A stretch of DNA of 64,000 bases, from assembly GCF_014199395.1 (NCBI RefSeq), contig NZ_JACIJM010000001.1, positions 496,001-560,000 on the forward strand, read 5' to 3'. The DNA comes from Yoonia ponticola (lineage in GTDB: Bacteria > Pseudomonadota > Alphaproteobacteria > Rhodobacterales > Rhodobacteraceae). Below are positions 16,472 through 26,342 of the stretch, one piece after another. Below the pieces are notes generated by a model. It was not told the DNA's origin and did no database searches. It was given only the letters and a program-made list of their open reading frames with translations. Both the position numbers and the translations under genes were made by a program. Each line of letters opens with the position of its first letter. Position 1 is the first letter of the stretch.

Positions 16472-17198
16472 TAACACGCATCTCGCGACACTCGATTTAT
16501 CGGATCTACCCCTGATTGTGCCGGGTGCGTTGCAACCAATCGACGTTACGTCACTTTCAGGGCCGGATGCGCCGCAACACCCGCCGCGCATCCTGATCCT
16601 GTACGGTAGCCTGCGCAAAGGCAGTTTTTCGCGCTTTGCTGGCGAAGAAGGTGGGCGCATTTTGCGCGCTCTTGGCTGCGATGTGCGATTCTATGATCCG
16701 ACGGGGCTAGGCTTGCCGGACGATCCGACTGCCAACATGGACAAGGTGCAGGAACTACGCGACTTGGTGATGTGGTGTGAAGGCATGGTCTGGTCCAGCC
16801 CCGAACGCCACGGCGCGATGACCGGCGTGATGAAAACGCAGATCGACCAAATCCCGCTGTCGCCGATTGGTGGCATTCGTCCGACGCAGGGAAAAACTTT
16901 GGCCGTGATGCAGGTTTGCGGTGGCTCGCAATCGTTCAACACGGTTAATCAACTGCGGATTTTGGGGCGCTGGATGCGCCTAATTACGATCCCGAACCAG
17001 TCGTCGATCCCCGCCGCTTACAACAAATTCGAGAACGGTCGCATGATCGCGGGGCCGCATTACAATCGCATCGTTGATGTGATGCAGGAACTCGCCCGTT
17101 TTACTGTGATGACGCGCGGACGGCCCGAGTTAACGGATCGGTATTCAGAACGGGTCGAATCCCTTGAAGAGGTCAGCGCCCGCGTGAGCAAGATTTAA
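16458..17198 (+). CDS. arsH: ArsH-type NADPH-dependent FMN reductase
   Basis: A 246-residue flavoprotein of the flavodoxin-like NADPH:FMN reductase family. The motifs [20 protein letters not shown]-like loop [18 protein letters not shown] and the long N- and C-terminal extensions are those of ArsH, which oxidises methylarsenite and detoxifies organoarsenicals. No arsR, arsB, arsC or arsM lies nearby; the only partner is the overlapping HTH-like gene. The stop codon overlaps that of the convergent KAS III gene through a shared TTAA. Confidence 0.85.
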   Translation: MNTSSNTHLATLDLSDLPLIVPGALQPIDVTSLSGPDAPQHPPRILILYGSLRKGSFSRFAGEEGGRILRALGCDVRFYDPTGLGLPDDPTANMDKVQELRDLVMWCEGMVWSSPERHGAMTGVMKTQIDQIPLSPIGGIRPTQGKTLAVMQVCGGSQSFNTVNQLRILGRWMRLITIPNQSSIPAAYNKFENGRMIAGPHYNRIVDVMQELARFTVMTRGRPELTDRYSERVESLEEVSARVSKI

Positions 17199-18313
17199 GC
17201 CCGCGTGACGATTACCGATCCCACCGAATAGCCCGCGCCAAACGAGCAGATGATGCCGCGTTCGCCCGGTTGTAGGTCGTCTGAGTTCTGTGAGAATGCG
17301 ATGATTGATCCGGCAGACGACGTGTTCGCGTAGTCCTGCAAAATGTTCGGTTGCTCGCCTGTTTCAGGCTCGCGGCCCAGCACTTTTTTCCCGATATAAT
17401 CGTTCATCGTCTTGTTTGCTTGGTGCAGCCAGAGCCGTTTCAGCCCGTCCGCTTGAATGTTTTCATCAGCCATATGATTTGCAATATGTTGGCTGACAAG
17501 CGGCAGCACCTCTTTGAAAACCTTACGTCCGTTTTGCATAAACTGCATGTCGCGACGGTCTTCCATCTCATCATGAGCACGGCGCAAGTAGCCGTTATTG
17601 TTGCGGATATTGTTGGAAAACTGCGTGGCACAACGGGTGGAATTCACCTTGAAATGTGGGCCCGTCAGGTCTTCATCACGCTCTAGCAATGTCGCCGTCG
17701 CCACATCACCAAAGATGAAATGACAATCCCGATCACGCCATTCTAAATGCGCGGAACAGATTTCAGGGTTCACAACCAGCGCCCGTTGGATCGATCCGGA
17801 TTTGATCATGTCAGCGGCGGTCTGGATACCAAACGTCGCAGACGAACACGCGACGTTCATGTCAAACGCAAAGCCACCAGCGCCCAAAAGTTGCTGAATT
17901 TCGACGGCAACAGCAGGGTAGGCGCGTTCGTGGTTCGACGCGGCACAAATCACAAGATCAACGTCAGCAGCATCAACACCCGCCGCCGCAAGCGCCTGTT
18001 TACATGCGTCGACGCCAATTTCGGCCATGATACACGGCTCGTCGTCGCTGCGGGACGGCAGGCTAGGGGCCATGCGGTTCGGGTCGAGAATGCCGGATTT
18101 ATTCAGAACGTAGCGTTGCTCAATGCCTGACGCTGCGAGAATGAAATCGGCCGAGGAATGCGGCACGGGGGACACATCGCCAGCCGCGATTGCGTCCGCG
18201 TTAATTGTGTTCTGTATGTCAGCGTATGCGTTGAACGCGACGACCAATTCGTCATTGGTGATCGTTTCAGATGGCGTGAAAACGCCGGTGCCCGTAATCG
18301 CGACTTTGAACAT
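17195..18313 (-). CDS. 3-oxoacyl-ACP synthase III family protein
   Basis: A 372-residue thiolase-fold condensing enzyme. The Cys-His-Asn triad is visible in [20 protein letters not shown] and [10 protein letters not shown]. It is about 45 residues longer than classic FabH (near 325), with the insertion in the N-terminal half, like the second KAS III type described in Pseudomonas that accepts medium-chain acyl-CoA. It may prime fatty acid or another acyl pathway from acyl-CoA; the natural substrate is unknown. The ATG at 18313 follows AAGGGGG. It is downstream of carB on the same strand with a hairpin between. Confidence 0.85.
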   Translation of the reverse strand: MFKVAITGTGVFTPSETITNDELVVAFNAYADIQNTINADAIAAGDVSPVPHSSADFILAASGIEQRYVLNKSGILDPNRMAPSLPSRSDDEPCIMAEIGVDACKQALAAAGVDAADVDLVICAASNHERAYPAVAVEIQQLLGAGGFAFDMNVACSSATFGIQTAADMIKSGSIQRALVVNPEICSAHLEWRDRDCHFIFGDVATATLLERDEDLTGPHFKVNSTRCATQFSNNIRNNNGYLRRAHDEMEDRRDMQFMQNGRKVFKEVLPLVSQHIANHMADENIQADGLKRLWLHQANKTMNDYIGKKVLGREPETGEQPNILQDYANTSSAGSIIAFSQNSDDLQPGERGIICSFGAGYSVGSVIVTRA

Positions 18314-18437
18314 GTCTGCCCCCTTGATGAGACACGAGTTTAGCGAGGGCAAGGGGGCAAAGTCCATGTTGAATGGCATGGCTTTAAGTCGCGATGTCGC
18401 AACGTCGCGGGGCGTTTCGACCGATTTCGCGATCGGT

Positions 18438-18461
18438 GCCTTAGCGATTTCTCGCTAAGGC
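18438..18461 (-). terminator. Stem-loop after carB
   Basis: GCCTTAGCGA pairs with TCGCTAAGGC over a 4-nt loop, beginning 8 bp beyond the carB stop codon. There is no clear T-run on the minus strand, so termination strength is uncertain. A weaker inverted repeat (ACCGAT ... ATCGGT, 18420-18437) adjoins it. Confidence 0.5.
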
Positions 18462-18468
18462 AGGTCAC

Positions 18469-21400
18469 TTATCCTTGCAACGATCTCACGTTCACTTCGC
18501 CGCCAGCTTGTTCTTGCAGGGCAAGAGACACAGCGTGGCTCGCTGCTGCAGTCGTGAAATACGGGATCTTGTCATACAATGCGACGGCACGGATTTCACG
18601 ACTGTCTTCAACGGCTTGCGCCCCTTCAGTCGTGTTCATTACCATTGCGATATGCCCGTCCTTGAGACGGTCAACGATGGTTAATCCGCCTTCGTAGACC
18701 TTGTTCACAATCTCGCAAGCGACGTCGTTTTTCGTCAACCAAGCAGCCGTGCCGCGTGTCGCTGCGATCTCGAAACCCAAGGTCGTCAAAATTTGGCAAG
18801 CCTCGATCATCGCGTCGGTTTTATCCATGTCTTTGATCGACAAGAACACGGTGCCGGATGTTGGCAGATCGACGCCAGCGCCCATTTGCGCCTTCAGGAA
18901 TGCGCGGGCAAAGTTGCGATCCCAGCCCATGACTTCGCCTGTTGACCGCATTTCCGGCCCAAGGATCGTATCGACGCCGGGGAACCGCGCGAACGGCAGC
19001 ACGGCTTCTTTGACCGAGAACCAAGGCGTGTTTGGATCGGCGAGCGTGAATGCGTCGCCCATCGGCAGCACGTCCATCGGGTTTTCCGACACAGGATAAG
19101 GTGCGCGCAGAGGGAAGTTCGACAGTGGTTCGCCCGCCATCAGACGCGCCGCGATAGAGGCGATTGCGCTATCCGTCGCTTTGGCCACGAAAGGCACGGT
19201 GCGGGATGCACGGGGGTTCACTTCGATTAAATAGACCTCTTCGTCTTTGACCGCGAACTGGATGTTCATCAGACCAACGACATTCAAAGCCATGGCAAGT
19301 GCTTCTGTTTGCTTGCGAATTTCCGCGATCATCGCAGCAGACAAGCTGTGCGGCGGCAAGGAACAAGCACTGTCGCCAGAGTGAACGCCAGCTTCCTCGA
19401 TGTGCTGCATGATGCCCGCGACATGCGTCGCTTTACCGTCGGACAGACAGTCAACATCGACTTCAACCGCGCCAGACAGGTAGCTGTCGAGCAGAACAGG
19501 GGACTTGCCAGAGACGACAACAGCCTCGGAAATGTAGCGGCGCAACTGATCCATATCACGCACGATTTCCATCGCACGACCACCCAGAACAAAGGACGGA
19601 CGGATCACCAGCGGGAAGCCGATACCTTCGGCAATATCAAGCGCCTCTTGGTCTGTGGACGCAATACCATTAACCGGTTGTTTCAAACCCAGTTTCTGGA
19701 CAAGTTGTTGGAAACGCTCACGATCTTCAGCCAAATCAATCGCGTCAGGCGTGGTGCCAAGGATCGGGATACCTTCGGCTTCCAGCGCATTCGCCAATTT
19801 TAACGGTGTCTGACCGCCGAACTGAACGATAACGCCGTGCAAAGTGCCATTTTCCTGCTCAACGCGCAGAATCTCCATGACATGTTCGAACGTCAGCGGC
19901 TCGAAATACAATCGATCAGAGGTGTCGTAGTCGGTCGAAACCGTCTCTGGGTTGCAGTTAATCATGATCGTCTCGTAGCCCTGCTCGGTCAGCGCATAAC
20001 AGGCGTGACAGCAGCAATAATCGAACTCGATCCCTTGGCCGATCCGGTTCGGACCACCGCCAAGAATGACGACTTTCTTGCGATCAGACGGACGCGCTTC
20101 GCATTCCACGTCGCCCATCACAGGGGCTTCGTAGGTGGAATACATGTAAGGCGTCTGCGCCTCAAATTCAGCCGCACAAGTGTCGATCCGTTTGAAAACA
20201 GCCGTCACGCCAAGGTTCTGACGGGCGCGGCGCACGTTGTCTTCGTCGCGGCCAGTCAGTTTGGCAAGACGAGCATCGGTAAAGCCCATCATCTTGACAG
20301 CACGCAAACCTGCTTCGGTAACGGGCAAGCCGTTAGCCGTGATTTCTGCTTCTTTTTCAACGATTTCGCGAATACGGGCAAGGAACCAAGGATCAAATTT
20401 TGTGACCGCATAGATGTCGTCATCAGCAAGACCGTGACGCATCGCTTGGGCAATCACGCGGATACGATCCGGTGTTTGCTTCGCCAACGCTTTGGTGATC
20501 GCGGCAGCCTCAGGTGCGCCGGGAATGTCGATTTCGTCAAATCCGGTCAGACCCGTTTCCATCGACGCGAGCGCCTTTTGCATGGATTCGTGGAAGGTCC
20601 GGCCAATCGCCATCGCTTCGCCCACTGATTTCATCGCAGTGGTCAGATAAGGCTCTGATCCTGCGAATTTTTCGAATGCAAAGCGCGGAATTTTCGTGAC
20701 GACGTAATCGATTGTCGGCTCAAAGGACGCAGGCGTGACGCCGGTGATGTCGTTGTCCAACTCGTCGAGTGTATAGCCAACCGCCAGTTTTGCCGCGATT
20801 TTAGCAATCGGGAAACCGGTCGCTTTGGACGCCAATGCGGACGAACGGGACACGCGCGGGTTCATTTCGATCACGACCATGCGGCCATCATCAGGGTTAA
20901 CAGCCCATTGCACGTTCGATCCGCCAGTTTCGACGCCGATTTCACGCAAAACGTTGATCGAGTGGGTCCGCATGACCTGATATTCTTTGTCGGTCAGCGT
21001 CAGGGCAGGGGCCACAGTGATGGAATCACCTGTGTGCACGCCCATTGGATCGACGTTTTCGATGGCGCAGACGATGATGGCGTTGTCAGCTTTGTCGCGG
21101 ACAACTTCCATCTCGAACTCTTTCCAGCCGAGAAGTGATTCATCGACAAGGATCTGGCCAACCGGGGATGCTTCCATGCCCGTGCGGCAGAAATGTTCGT
21201 ATTGATCGCGGTTATATGCAACACCGCCACCAGTCCCGCCAAGGGTAAAGGCAGGACGAATGATGGCGGGCAGGCCGACATATTCAATCGCATCAATCGC
21301 AAGCTGAAGACCCGCGTGGATGTCGAATTTACCAGCCGCATTTTTCGGCGCAGTGACGATAGTCGCCTTTGGGTTTTCAATGCCGAGACGATCCATCGCT

Positions 21401-21801
21401 TCGCGGAAAAGCTTGCGATCTTCTGCCATTTCAATGGCTTCGCGGTTCGCGCCGATCATCTGCACGCCGAATTTCTTCAGGACGCCCATTTCTTCGAGAG
21501 CCAGAGAGGTGTTCAAACCCGTCTGGCCGCCCATCGTTGGCAGCAACGCATCTGGGCGCTCTTTCTCGATGATTTTGGCGACAACTTCGGGCGTGATCGG
21601 TTCGATATAGGTCGCATCAGCCAGCCCCGGATCAGTCATGATCGTCGCAGGGTTGGAGTTGACGAGAATGACGCGGTAGCCTTCTTCGCGCAGGGCCTTA
21701 CAGGCTTGGGCGCCGGAATAATCGAATTCACAGGCTTGCCCAATCACAATAGGGCCTGCACCGATTATCATGATCGACTTGATATCATCACGTTTTGGCA
21801 T
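18469..21801 (-). CDS. carB: Carbamoyl-phosphate synthase, large subunit
   Basis: Makes carbamoyl phosphate from glutamine-derived ammonia, bicarbonate and two ATP, feeding arginine and pyrimidine synthesis. At 1110 residues it has the two duplicated ATP-grasp halves (each starting with a [16 protein letters not shown] or [16 protein letters not shown] type motif), an oligomerisation region between them, and a C-terminal MGS-like allosteric domain (residues about 970-1110). The N-terminus [18 protein letters not shown] is the family norm. carA is not in the window. argF, which consumes carbamoyl phosphate, lies at 39.2 kb. It is divergent from aspS. Confidence 0.97.
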   Translation of the reverse strand: MPKRDDIKSIMIIGAGPIVIGQACEFDYSGAQACKALREEGYRVILVNSNPATIMTDPGLADATYIEPITPEVVAKIIEKERPDALLPTMGGQTGLNTSLALEEMGVLKKFGVQMIGANREAIEMAEDRKLFREAMDRLGIENPKATIVTAPKNAAGKFDIHAGLQLAIDAIEYVGLPAIIRPAFTLGGTGGGVAYNRDQYEHFCRTGMEASPVGQILVDESLLGWKEFEMEVVRDKADNAIIVCAIENVDPMGVHTGDSITVAPALTLTDKEYQVMRTHSINVLREIGVETGGSNVQWAVNPDDGRMVVIEMNPRVSRSSALASKATGFPIAKIAAKLAVGYTLDELDNDITGVTPASFEPTIDYVVTKIPRFAFEKFAGSEPYLTTAMKSVGEAMAIGRTFHESMQKALASMETGLTGFDEIDIPGAPEAAAITKALAKQTPDRIRVIAQAMRHGLADDDIYAVTKFDPWFLARIREIVEKEAEITANGLPVTEAGLRAVKMMGFTDARLAKLTGRDEDNVRRARQNLGVTAVFKRIDTCAAEFEAQTPYMYSTYEAPVMGDVECEARPSDRKKVVILGGGPNRIGQGIEFDYCCCHACYALTEQGYETIMINCNPETVSTDYDTSDRLYFEPLTFEHVMEILRVEQENGTLHGVIVQFGGQTPLKLANALEAEGIPILGTTPDAIDLAEDRERFQQLVQKLGLKQPVNGIASTDQEALDIAEGIGFPLVIRPSFVLGGRAMEIVRDMDQLRRYISEAVVVSGKSPVLLDSYLSGAVEVDVDCLSDGKATHVAGIMQHIEEAGVHSGDSACSLPPHSLSAAMIAEIRKQTEALAMALNVVGLMNIQFAVKDEEVYLIEVNPRASRTVPFVAKATDSAIASIAARLMAGEPLSNFPLRAPYPVSENPMDVLPMGDAFTLADPNTPWFSVKEAVLPFARFPGVDTILGPEMRSTGEVMGWDRNFARAFLKAQMGAGVDLPTSGTVFLSIKDMDKTDAMIEACQILTTLGFEIAATRGTAAWLTKNDVACEIVNKVYEGGLTIVDRLKDGHIAMVMNTTEGAQAVEDSREIRAVALYDKIPYFTTAAASHAVSLALQEQAGGEVNVRSLQG

Positions 21802-21900
21802 GGCAAACCCCTGAGTATGTGCAAATTGTCCTGCGTTATAGAGTTGGTGCAGTCAGGCGCAAGCGCGATTCTCGACTTTTTTCGCAAGGGCGAGGCTAAG

Positions 21901-21942
21901 CGATTTTTCGAGAAAAATCGGACGCATTTTCGCGAAAATGCG
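21901..21942. repeat. Double-palindrome element, copy 2
   Basis: CGATTTTTCGAGAAAAATCG (21901-21920, 9-bp arms with a 2-bp centre) and the perfect palindrome CGCATTTTCGCGAAAATGCG (21923-21942) have centres 22 bp apart. Unlike copy 1, it lies in a divergent intergenic region, between the carB and aspS starts. Confidence 0.85.
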
Positions 21943-21955
21943 GTGCCTCCGGCGG

Positions 21956-21982
21956 GGATTTAGAAAAAGCCAAAGAAGCGGG
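21956..21982 (+). repeat. GGATTTAGAARAAGYCAAAG element, copy 1
   Basis: The sequence starting GGATTTAGAAAAAGCCAAAG and continuing AAGCGGG is one of four near-identical + strand copies (others at 40135, 45069 and 48856). Here it follows the second arm of double-palindrome copy 2 by 13 bp and precedes aspS by about 75 bp. Confidence 0.75.
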
Positions 21983-22055
21983 GCCTTGGTTTGCTTGACT
22001 TTGCCTGTGCAACAAGGTGTAGACGGGGCAAATTCGTCTCTTGAAGGACCTTATA

Positions 22056-23909
22056 ATGCACGCCTATCGTTCCCATTCCTGCGCCGCCCTGACTGCCGCC
22101 AATGTTGGCGACACCGTTCGCCTGTCTGGTTGGGTCAATCGGGTACGCGATCACGGCGGCATCTTGTTCATCGATTTGCGTGATCACTACGGCATTACGC
22201 AAATTTTGTGCGACCCTGATTCCGACGCTTTTGCCGATGTAGAAAAAGTGCGCTCTGAATGGTGTATCCGCATCGACGGTGAAGTGAAGGCGCGTGCGCC
22301 CGAGTTGGTGAACGCAAAGCTGCCAACAGGTGAAGTCGAAGTGTTTATCCGCGCAATTGAAGTGCTGGGTGAATCCAAAGAATTGCCACTGATGGTATTT
22401 GGCGATCAGGAATATCCTGAGGAAACACGCCTAAAGTACCGCTACCTTGATCTGCGTCGTGAGGCGATGCAGGACAACATGAAGCTGCGTTCTGACGTGG
22501 TTGCATCGATGCGCAAGCGGATGTGGGACAGCGGTTTCCGCGAATATCAGACGCCGATTATCACGTCGTCGTCCCCTGAAGGTGCGCGCGACTTTTTGAT
22601 CCCGTCCCGCCTGCACCCGGGCAAATTCTATGCGCTGCCACAGGCGCCACAGCAGTTCAAGCAGTTGATCATGGTGTCTGGCTACGACAAATATTTCCAG
22701 ATCGCCCCATGTTTCCGCGACGAAGACCCACGTGCCGATCGGTCGCCGACTGACTTCTACCAACTCGATCTTGAAATGTCGTTTGTAGAGCAGCAGGACG
22801 TTTTCGACACGATTCAGCCCGTTCTGACAGGCGTTTTCGAGGAATTCGGCAAGGGCCGCAAAGTTGATCAAACGTGGGAACAGATTTCCTACCGCGATGC
22901 CGCCTTGTGGTATGGATCGGACAAGCCCGACTTGCGCAACCCGATTAAAATGCAGGTTGTTTCCGAGCATTTTAAGGATTCTGGTTTTGCGATTTTCGCG
23001 AAATTGCTTGAGCAAGACGGCACCGAAGTCCGCGCGATTCCTGCCCCAACTGGTGGTTCGCGCAAGTTCTGTGATCGCATGAACGCTTTCGCCCAGAAAG
23101 AAGGCCTGCCCGGTATGGGCTACATCTTCTGGCGTGAAAAGACTGCTGACGCGGTGGCCCAAGAGCTTGGGATCACAGTGAAAGAAGCGACCGCCAAGCT
23201 GAAGTCCGGCGAAGTTGAAGGTGGCATGGAAGCCGCTGGACCGCTTGCCAAAAACATCGGTCCAGAGCGTACCGAGGCTATTCGTCAGCAATTGGGTCTT
23301 GGCCTTGGCGATGCGGCGTTCTTCTTGGGCGGCAAGCCGAAAGCGTTTGAAGCCGTGGCTGGACGTGCCCGTGTTGTGATCGGCGATGAACTGGGTCTGA
23401 CCGACACAAACCGCTTTGCTTTCGCGTGGATCGTCGACTTCCCGATTTACGAGCGTGACGAAGAAACCGGCAAAATCGACTTTGAACACAACCCGTTCTC
23501 GATGCCGCAAGGTGGGATGGCCGCACTTGAAGGCAATCCGGAAGATGTGCTGGGTTTCCAATACGATCTGGCCTGTAACGGCTACGAGTTGGTGTCCGGC
23601 GCGATCCGCAACCACCGTCCTGAAATCATGTTCAAGGCGTTCGAAATTGCGGGTTACGGCGCTGACGAGGTTGAAAAACGCTTTGGCGGGATGGTTAATG
23701 CGTTCCAATACGGTGCGCCGCCACACGGTGGTTGTGCCGCTGGGATCGACCGGATTGTGATGTTGCTGGCGGATGCGACGAACATTCGCGAGGTCATCAT
23801 GTTCCCGATGAACCAACGTGCCGAAGACTTGATGATGGGCGCGCCCAACGATCCGCAGAACGAACAGCTGCGTGAATTGAACCTGCGCGTGTTGCCTGTC
23901 GAAAGCTAA
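22056..23909 (+). CDS. aspS: Aspartyl-tRNA synthetase
   Basis: Class IIb synthetase charging tRNA with aspartate. The 617-residue bacterial-type enzyme has an N-terminal OB anticodon-binding domain ([20 protein letters not shown]), class II motif 1-3 regions including [15 protein letters not shown] and [10 protein letters not shown], a bacterial GAD insertion in the middle, and the C-terminal motif 3 GIDRIVMLL. The ATG at 22056 follows GAAGGA by seven bases; an in-frame TTG at 22041 overlaps that site and is less likely. Many alphaproteobacterial AspRS are non-discriminating; this cannot be judged by eye. Confidence 0.97.
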   Translation: MHAYRSHSCAALTAANVGDTVRLSGWVNRVRDHGGILFIDLRDHYGITQILCDPDSDAFADVEKVRSEWCIRIDGEVKARAPELVNAKLPTGEVEVFIRAIEVLGESKELPLMVFGDQEYPEETRLKYRYLDLRREAMQDNMKLRSDVVASMRKRMWDSGFREYQTPIITSSSPEGARDFLIPSRLHPGKFYALPQAPQQFKQLIMVSGYDKYFQIAPCFRDEDPRADRSPTDFYQLDLEMSFVEQQDVFDTIQPVLTGVFEEFGKGRKVDQTWEQISYRDAALWYGSDKPDLRNPIKMQVVSEHFKDSGFAIFAKLLEQDGTEVRAIPAPTGGSRKFCDRMNAFAQKEGLPGMGYIFWREKTADAVAQELGITVKEATAKLKSGEVEGGMEAAGPLAKNIGPERTEAIRQQLGLGLGDAAFFLGGKPKAFEAVAGRARVVIGDELGLTDTNRFAFAWIVDFPIYERDEETGKIDFEHNPFSMPQGGMAALEGNPEDVLGFQYDLACNGYELVSGAIRNHRPEIMFKAFEIAGYGADEVEKRFGGMVNAFQYGAPPHGGCAAGIDRIVMLLADATNIREVIMFPMNQRAEDLMMGAPNDPQNEQLRELNLRVLPVES

Positions 23910-23927
23910 AGTCTTTCCCTGAATTGA

Positions 23928-23964
23928 AAGGCGCTGTGACCAGAATTGGCGCGGCGCCTTTTTT
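23928..23964 (+). terminator. aspS terminator
   Basis: AAGGCGC (23928-23934) pairs with GCGCCTT (23954-23960) and is followed by TTTT, 18 bp after the aspS stop codon. The loop is long (19 nt), so the inner structure is uncertain. Confidence 0.6.
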
Positions 23965-24031
23965 GTATCTGGCCCTAGGGTTGGGGGGCAGGTCTGCATT
24001 AAGTGAAACCATACTTACGAGGAAAACGCTT

Positions 24032-24739
24032 ATGTCCCGATCGCTAGGTCCTGTAGTCGAAAACTGGACACCCGCTGCACGGCCGTATGATCTAACGTTA
24101 CGCGGGACTTGGGCGTCGTTGCGCATGATGGATGCGGGCCGAGATGCGGCTGGTCTCTGGGACGTGTTCAAGGATGCACCTTGGGTTTGGGACTATCTTT
24201 ATGGTGTGGCCCCATCAGATGAGGCGGCGTTCACCGAGATTATGCAGGCGAACGCGTCCCGCACATCGCAGCCGTGTTATACGATCAGCGCGGCGGATGA
24301 TGCGGCCCCGTTGGGCTATGCGTGCTTTTGGACGGTTGTGCCTGAAATGGGCTGCGTCGAAATCGGAAACGTGAACCTGTCGCCTGCCTTGCAACAAACG
24401 CCCATCGCAACCGAGGCGTTTTTCCTGATGATTGATTGGGCGATATCAAACGGGTATCGGCGGGTTGAATGGAAATGCAATGCGTTGAACATGCCATCGC
24501 GTAAGGCCGCGCAACGGTTGGGTTTTTCTTACGAAGGTGTGTTTCGTAAGCATGTCGTCGTGAAGGGCCATAACCGCGATACGGCATGGTTTGCACTAAC
24601 AGATGATGATTGGCCTGCGTTGCGCTCCGCGTTTGTGACATGGCTTCACGCGGATAATTTCGACGCCGACGGCCAGCAACGGACATCGCTTGCACAGTTG
24701 ACCCAACCCCATTTGGTGCAGTCCGATCCGATTACATGA
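24032..24739 (+). CDS. GNAT family N-acetyltransferase (RimJ/RimL-like)
   Basis: A 235-residue acetyltransferase of the RimJ/RimL-type GNAT group, with the acetyl-CoA-binding motif region ALNMPSRKAAQRLGFSYEGVF characteristic of proteins that acetylate N-termini or small molecules. The start at 24032 has GAGGAAAA upstream; the reading frame remains open to 23924, but the upstream part includes the aspS terminator and is not coding. It overlaps the convergent response regulator gene by 8 bp. Substrate unknown. Confidence 0.85.
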   Translation: MSRSLGPVVENWTPAARPYDLTLRGTWASLRMMDAGRDAAGLWDVFKDAPWVWDYLYGVAPSDEAAFTEIMQANASRTSQPCYTISAADDAAPLGYACFWTVVPEMGCVEIGNVNLSPALQQTPIATEAFFLMIDWAISNGYRRVEWKCNALNMPSRKAAQRLGFSYEGVFRKHVVVKGHNRDTAWFALTDDDWPALRSAFVTWLHADNFDADGQQRTSLAQLTQPHLVQSDPIT

Positions 24740-25448
24740 AGTCAGCACTGGCGAGGCGGGCCTGCACCAATGCGGCAAGTTGCGCGATCTGCGGCTTTAG
24801 CGGTTCGCCATTACTGCGCCGTAAGGCCAGTGCATTCACGGCCGCACCCAAATCGGGGTCAGAAACACTACGCGCAACACCGCCAAGGAACTGCGTGACA
24901 TAATCAATCGCAGCTAATTCTTGCCCACCATCTAGCACTTGGGCCACGTGGCTCAGGTCATCGTGGAACGCGATCATGTCGGGTTTCACCTGTTCATCGC
25001 TGAGCAAACGCGGACCAGGAGGCTGTCTGTCTTGCGGCAAATGCGCAAGGATCGCGTCCTGAAATGCGGTCAGCGACAGGATCGGTTTCGCCAGAAAACC
25101 ATCAGCACCGCTGTCCATCACATCACCCGCAAGCGTATCATCGCCGCTGGTGCCAAGGATCACGTCGATCCGTGGGGATGCGTTGGCCATGTCTTTGATT
25201 AACTTTAACCCCGACCCATCTGGCAGGCCGACATCAACGATCATCACACAAGGCCGATAAATACGCAGATGTCGTTCGGCATGCGATAGGCTATCCGCCC
25301 GCCTAATTCGCGCCCCCGATCGCAGGCAAAGCAGCCGAATAGCTTCGCTTGCAAAACGGCTATCCTCGACCACCAGAACCGTGAGCCCCAGTAGGGGCCG
25401 CCGCGCGGTGGCGGGTTGGTGTAGGAATAAGCCTTCTGTGCCGTCCAT
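24732..25448 (-). CDS. Response regulator with CheY-like receiver domain
   Basis: A 238-residue protein with a receiver domain at about residues 20-145. The acidic pocket VVEDS, phospho-acceptor Asp in MIVDVGLPDGSG, the Thr/Ser switch in LGTSGDD and the Lys in LAKPI are all present. The C-terminal 90 residues (VAQVLDGGQELAAIDYVTQF and onward) are helical and match no DNA-binding or enzymatic output domain I know. No histidine kinase lies nearby, so it is an orphan regulator. Its 3' end overlaps the GNAT gene by 8 bp. Confidence 0.85.
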   Translation of the reverse strand: MDGTEGLFLHQPATARRPLLGLTVLVVEDSRFASEAIRLLCLRSGARIRRADSLSHAERHLRIYRPCVMIVDVGLPDGSGLKLIKDMANASPRIDVILGTSGDDTLAGDVMDSGADGFLAKPILSLTAFQDAILAHLPQDRQPPGPRLLSDEQVKPDMIAFHDDLSHVAQVLDGGQELAAIDYVTQFLGGVARSVSDPDLGAAVNALALRRSNGEPLKPQIAQLAALVQARLASADFM

Positions 25449-25608
25449 GTCGTTCCCCGATTCTCAAAACCTCACCTATTGACGCAGCACAAGGTGAACA
25501 GGCGATTAAGACCCGCCAGAATGCCGCAGCGTTGCGGCCTTTTCGTCAATTGCGGGAATCTGTGCTGGCTGGCATAAGGTGATGACACATGAAAATAGGA
25601 GACCTGAC

Positions 25609-26013
25609 ATGATCGGTCGCTTGAACCACGTTGCTATCGCTGTCCCTGACCTAGAGGCCGCAAGTGCGCAGTACCGCAACACGCTGGGTGCGACTGTCGG
25701 CGCCCCGCAAGACGAGCCGGATCATGGTGTGACGGTCGTGTTCATCGAACTGCCGAACACGAAGATTGAATTGTTATACCCGCTAGGTGATGAATCTCCG
25801 ATTAACGGCTTCCTCGAAAAAAACCCGAGCGGCGGCATTCACCATATTTGTTATGAAGTGGACGACATCCTGAAAGCCCGCGATCATTTGCTGGCGGAAG
25901 GTGCGCGTGTTCTGGGCTCTGGTGAGCCGAAAATCGGCGCGCATGGTAAACCCGTGCTGTTCCTGCACCCCAAGGATTTCAACGGCTGTTTGGTCGAACT
26001 CGAACAGGTCTAA
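25609..26013 (+). CDS. mce: Methylmalonyl-CoA epimerase
   Basis: Interconverts (R)- and (S)-methylmalonyl-CoA in propionyl-CoA assimilation; in Rhodobacterales it also serves the ethylmalonyl-CoA pathway. The 134-residue VOC-fold protein has the metal-site residues in RLNHVAIAVPD (His), IELLYPLG (Glu), GGIHHICYEVDD (His) and CLVELEQV (Glu). The ATG at 25609 follows TAGGAGA. The mutase is not in the window, but its chaperone gene meaB is at 43.5 kb. It is followed by a DUF1467 gene 41 bp downstream on the same strand. Confidence 0.93.
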   Translation: MIGRLNHVAIAVPDLEAASAQYRNTLGATVGAPQDEPDHGVTVVFIELPNTKIELLYPLGDESPINGFLEKNPSGGIHHICYEVDDILKARDHLLAEGARVLGSGEPKIGAHGKPVLFLHPKDFNGCLVELEQV

Positions 26014-26054
26014 TTACGACAAGCGCGTAAATATAACGTTAAGAAAGGTCCGAA

Positions 26055-26342
26055 ATGGGCATTACATCTGCGATTGTGCTGTTTGCCGTGATTTGGTTCA
26101 TGGTCTTCTTTGTCGTATTGCCGCTGCGCATGGTCACGCAGGGCGAGGACGGCGAGATTGTGCCGGGCACGCACGCCTCCGCGCCCGCCCATCCGCAGGT
26201 CAAACGCAAGGCCAAGATCACGACATTTTGGGCCATTGGATTGTGGGTCATAATCGCCGGAACGATCCTATCCGGCGCCATTTCGGTGCGCGATCTCGAC
26301 TGGTTCCACCGTATGGCGACACCAGAGGTTAGCGCTGATTAA
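26055..26342 (+). CDS. DUF1467 family membrane protein
   Basis: A 95-residue protein with two transmembrane segments (about residues 5-24 and 58-77) separated by a short polar loop (MVTQGEDGEIVPGTHASAPA). This is the DUF1467 family, conserved in alphaproteobacteria and commonly found directly after methylmalonyl-CoA epimerase. Function unknown. It overlaps the convergent CysZ-like gene by 14 bp. Confidence 0.85.
   Translation: MGITSAIVLFAVIWFMVFFVVLPLRMVTQGEDGEIVPGTHASAPAHPQVKRKAKITTFWAIGLWVIIAGTILSGAISVRDLDWFHRMATPEVSAD

Noticed and set aside
18420..18461. Possible fifth double palindrome after carB
   Set aside because: Two adjacent inverted repeats are present, but their centres are 21 bp apart, the first has short arms and the sequences are not of the ATTTTC-GAAAAT type, so it is kept as a simple carB stem-loop.
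22431..23999. A 522-codon open frame on the minus strand opposite aspS
   Set aside because: It lies entirely over the well-conserved aspS gene and its terminator, its product is rich in Arg/His/Phe as expected from antisense translation, and it matches no family.
25523..25538. Small hairpin GCCGCA-TGCGGC followed by CTTTT upstream of the epimerase gene
   Set aside because: It looks like a terminator on the + strand but no + strand gene precedes it; a short leader attenuator cannot be supported and a 6-bp stem may be chance.
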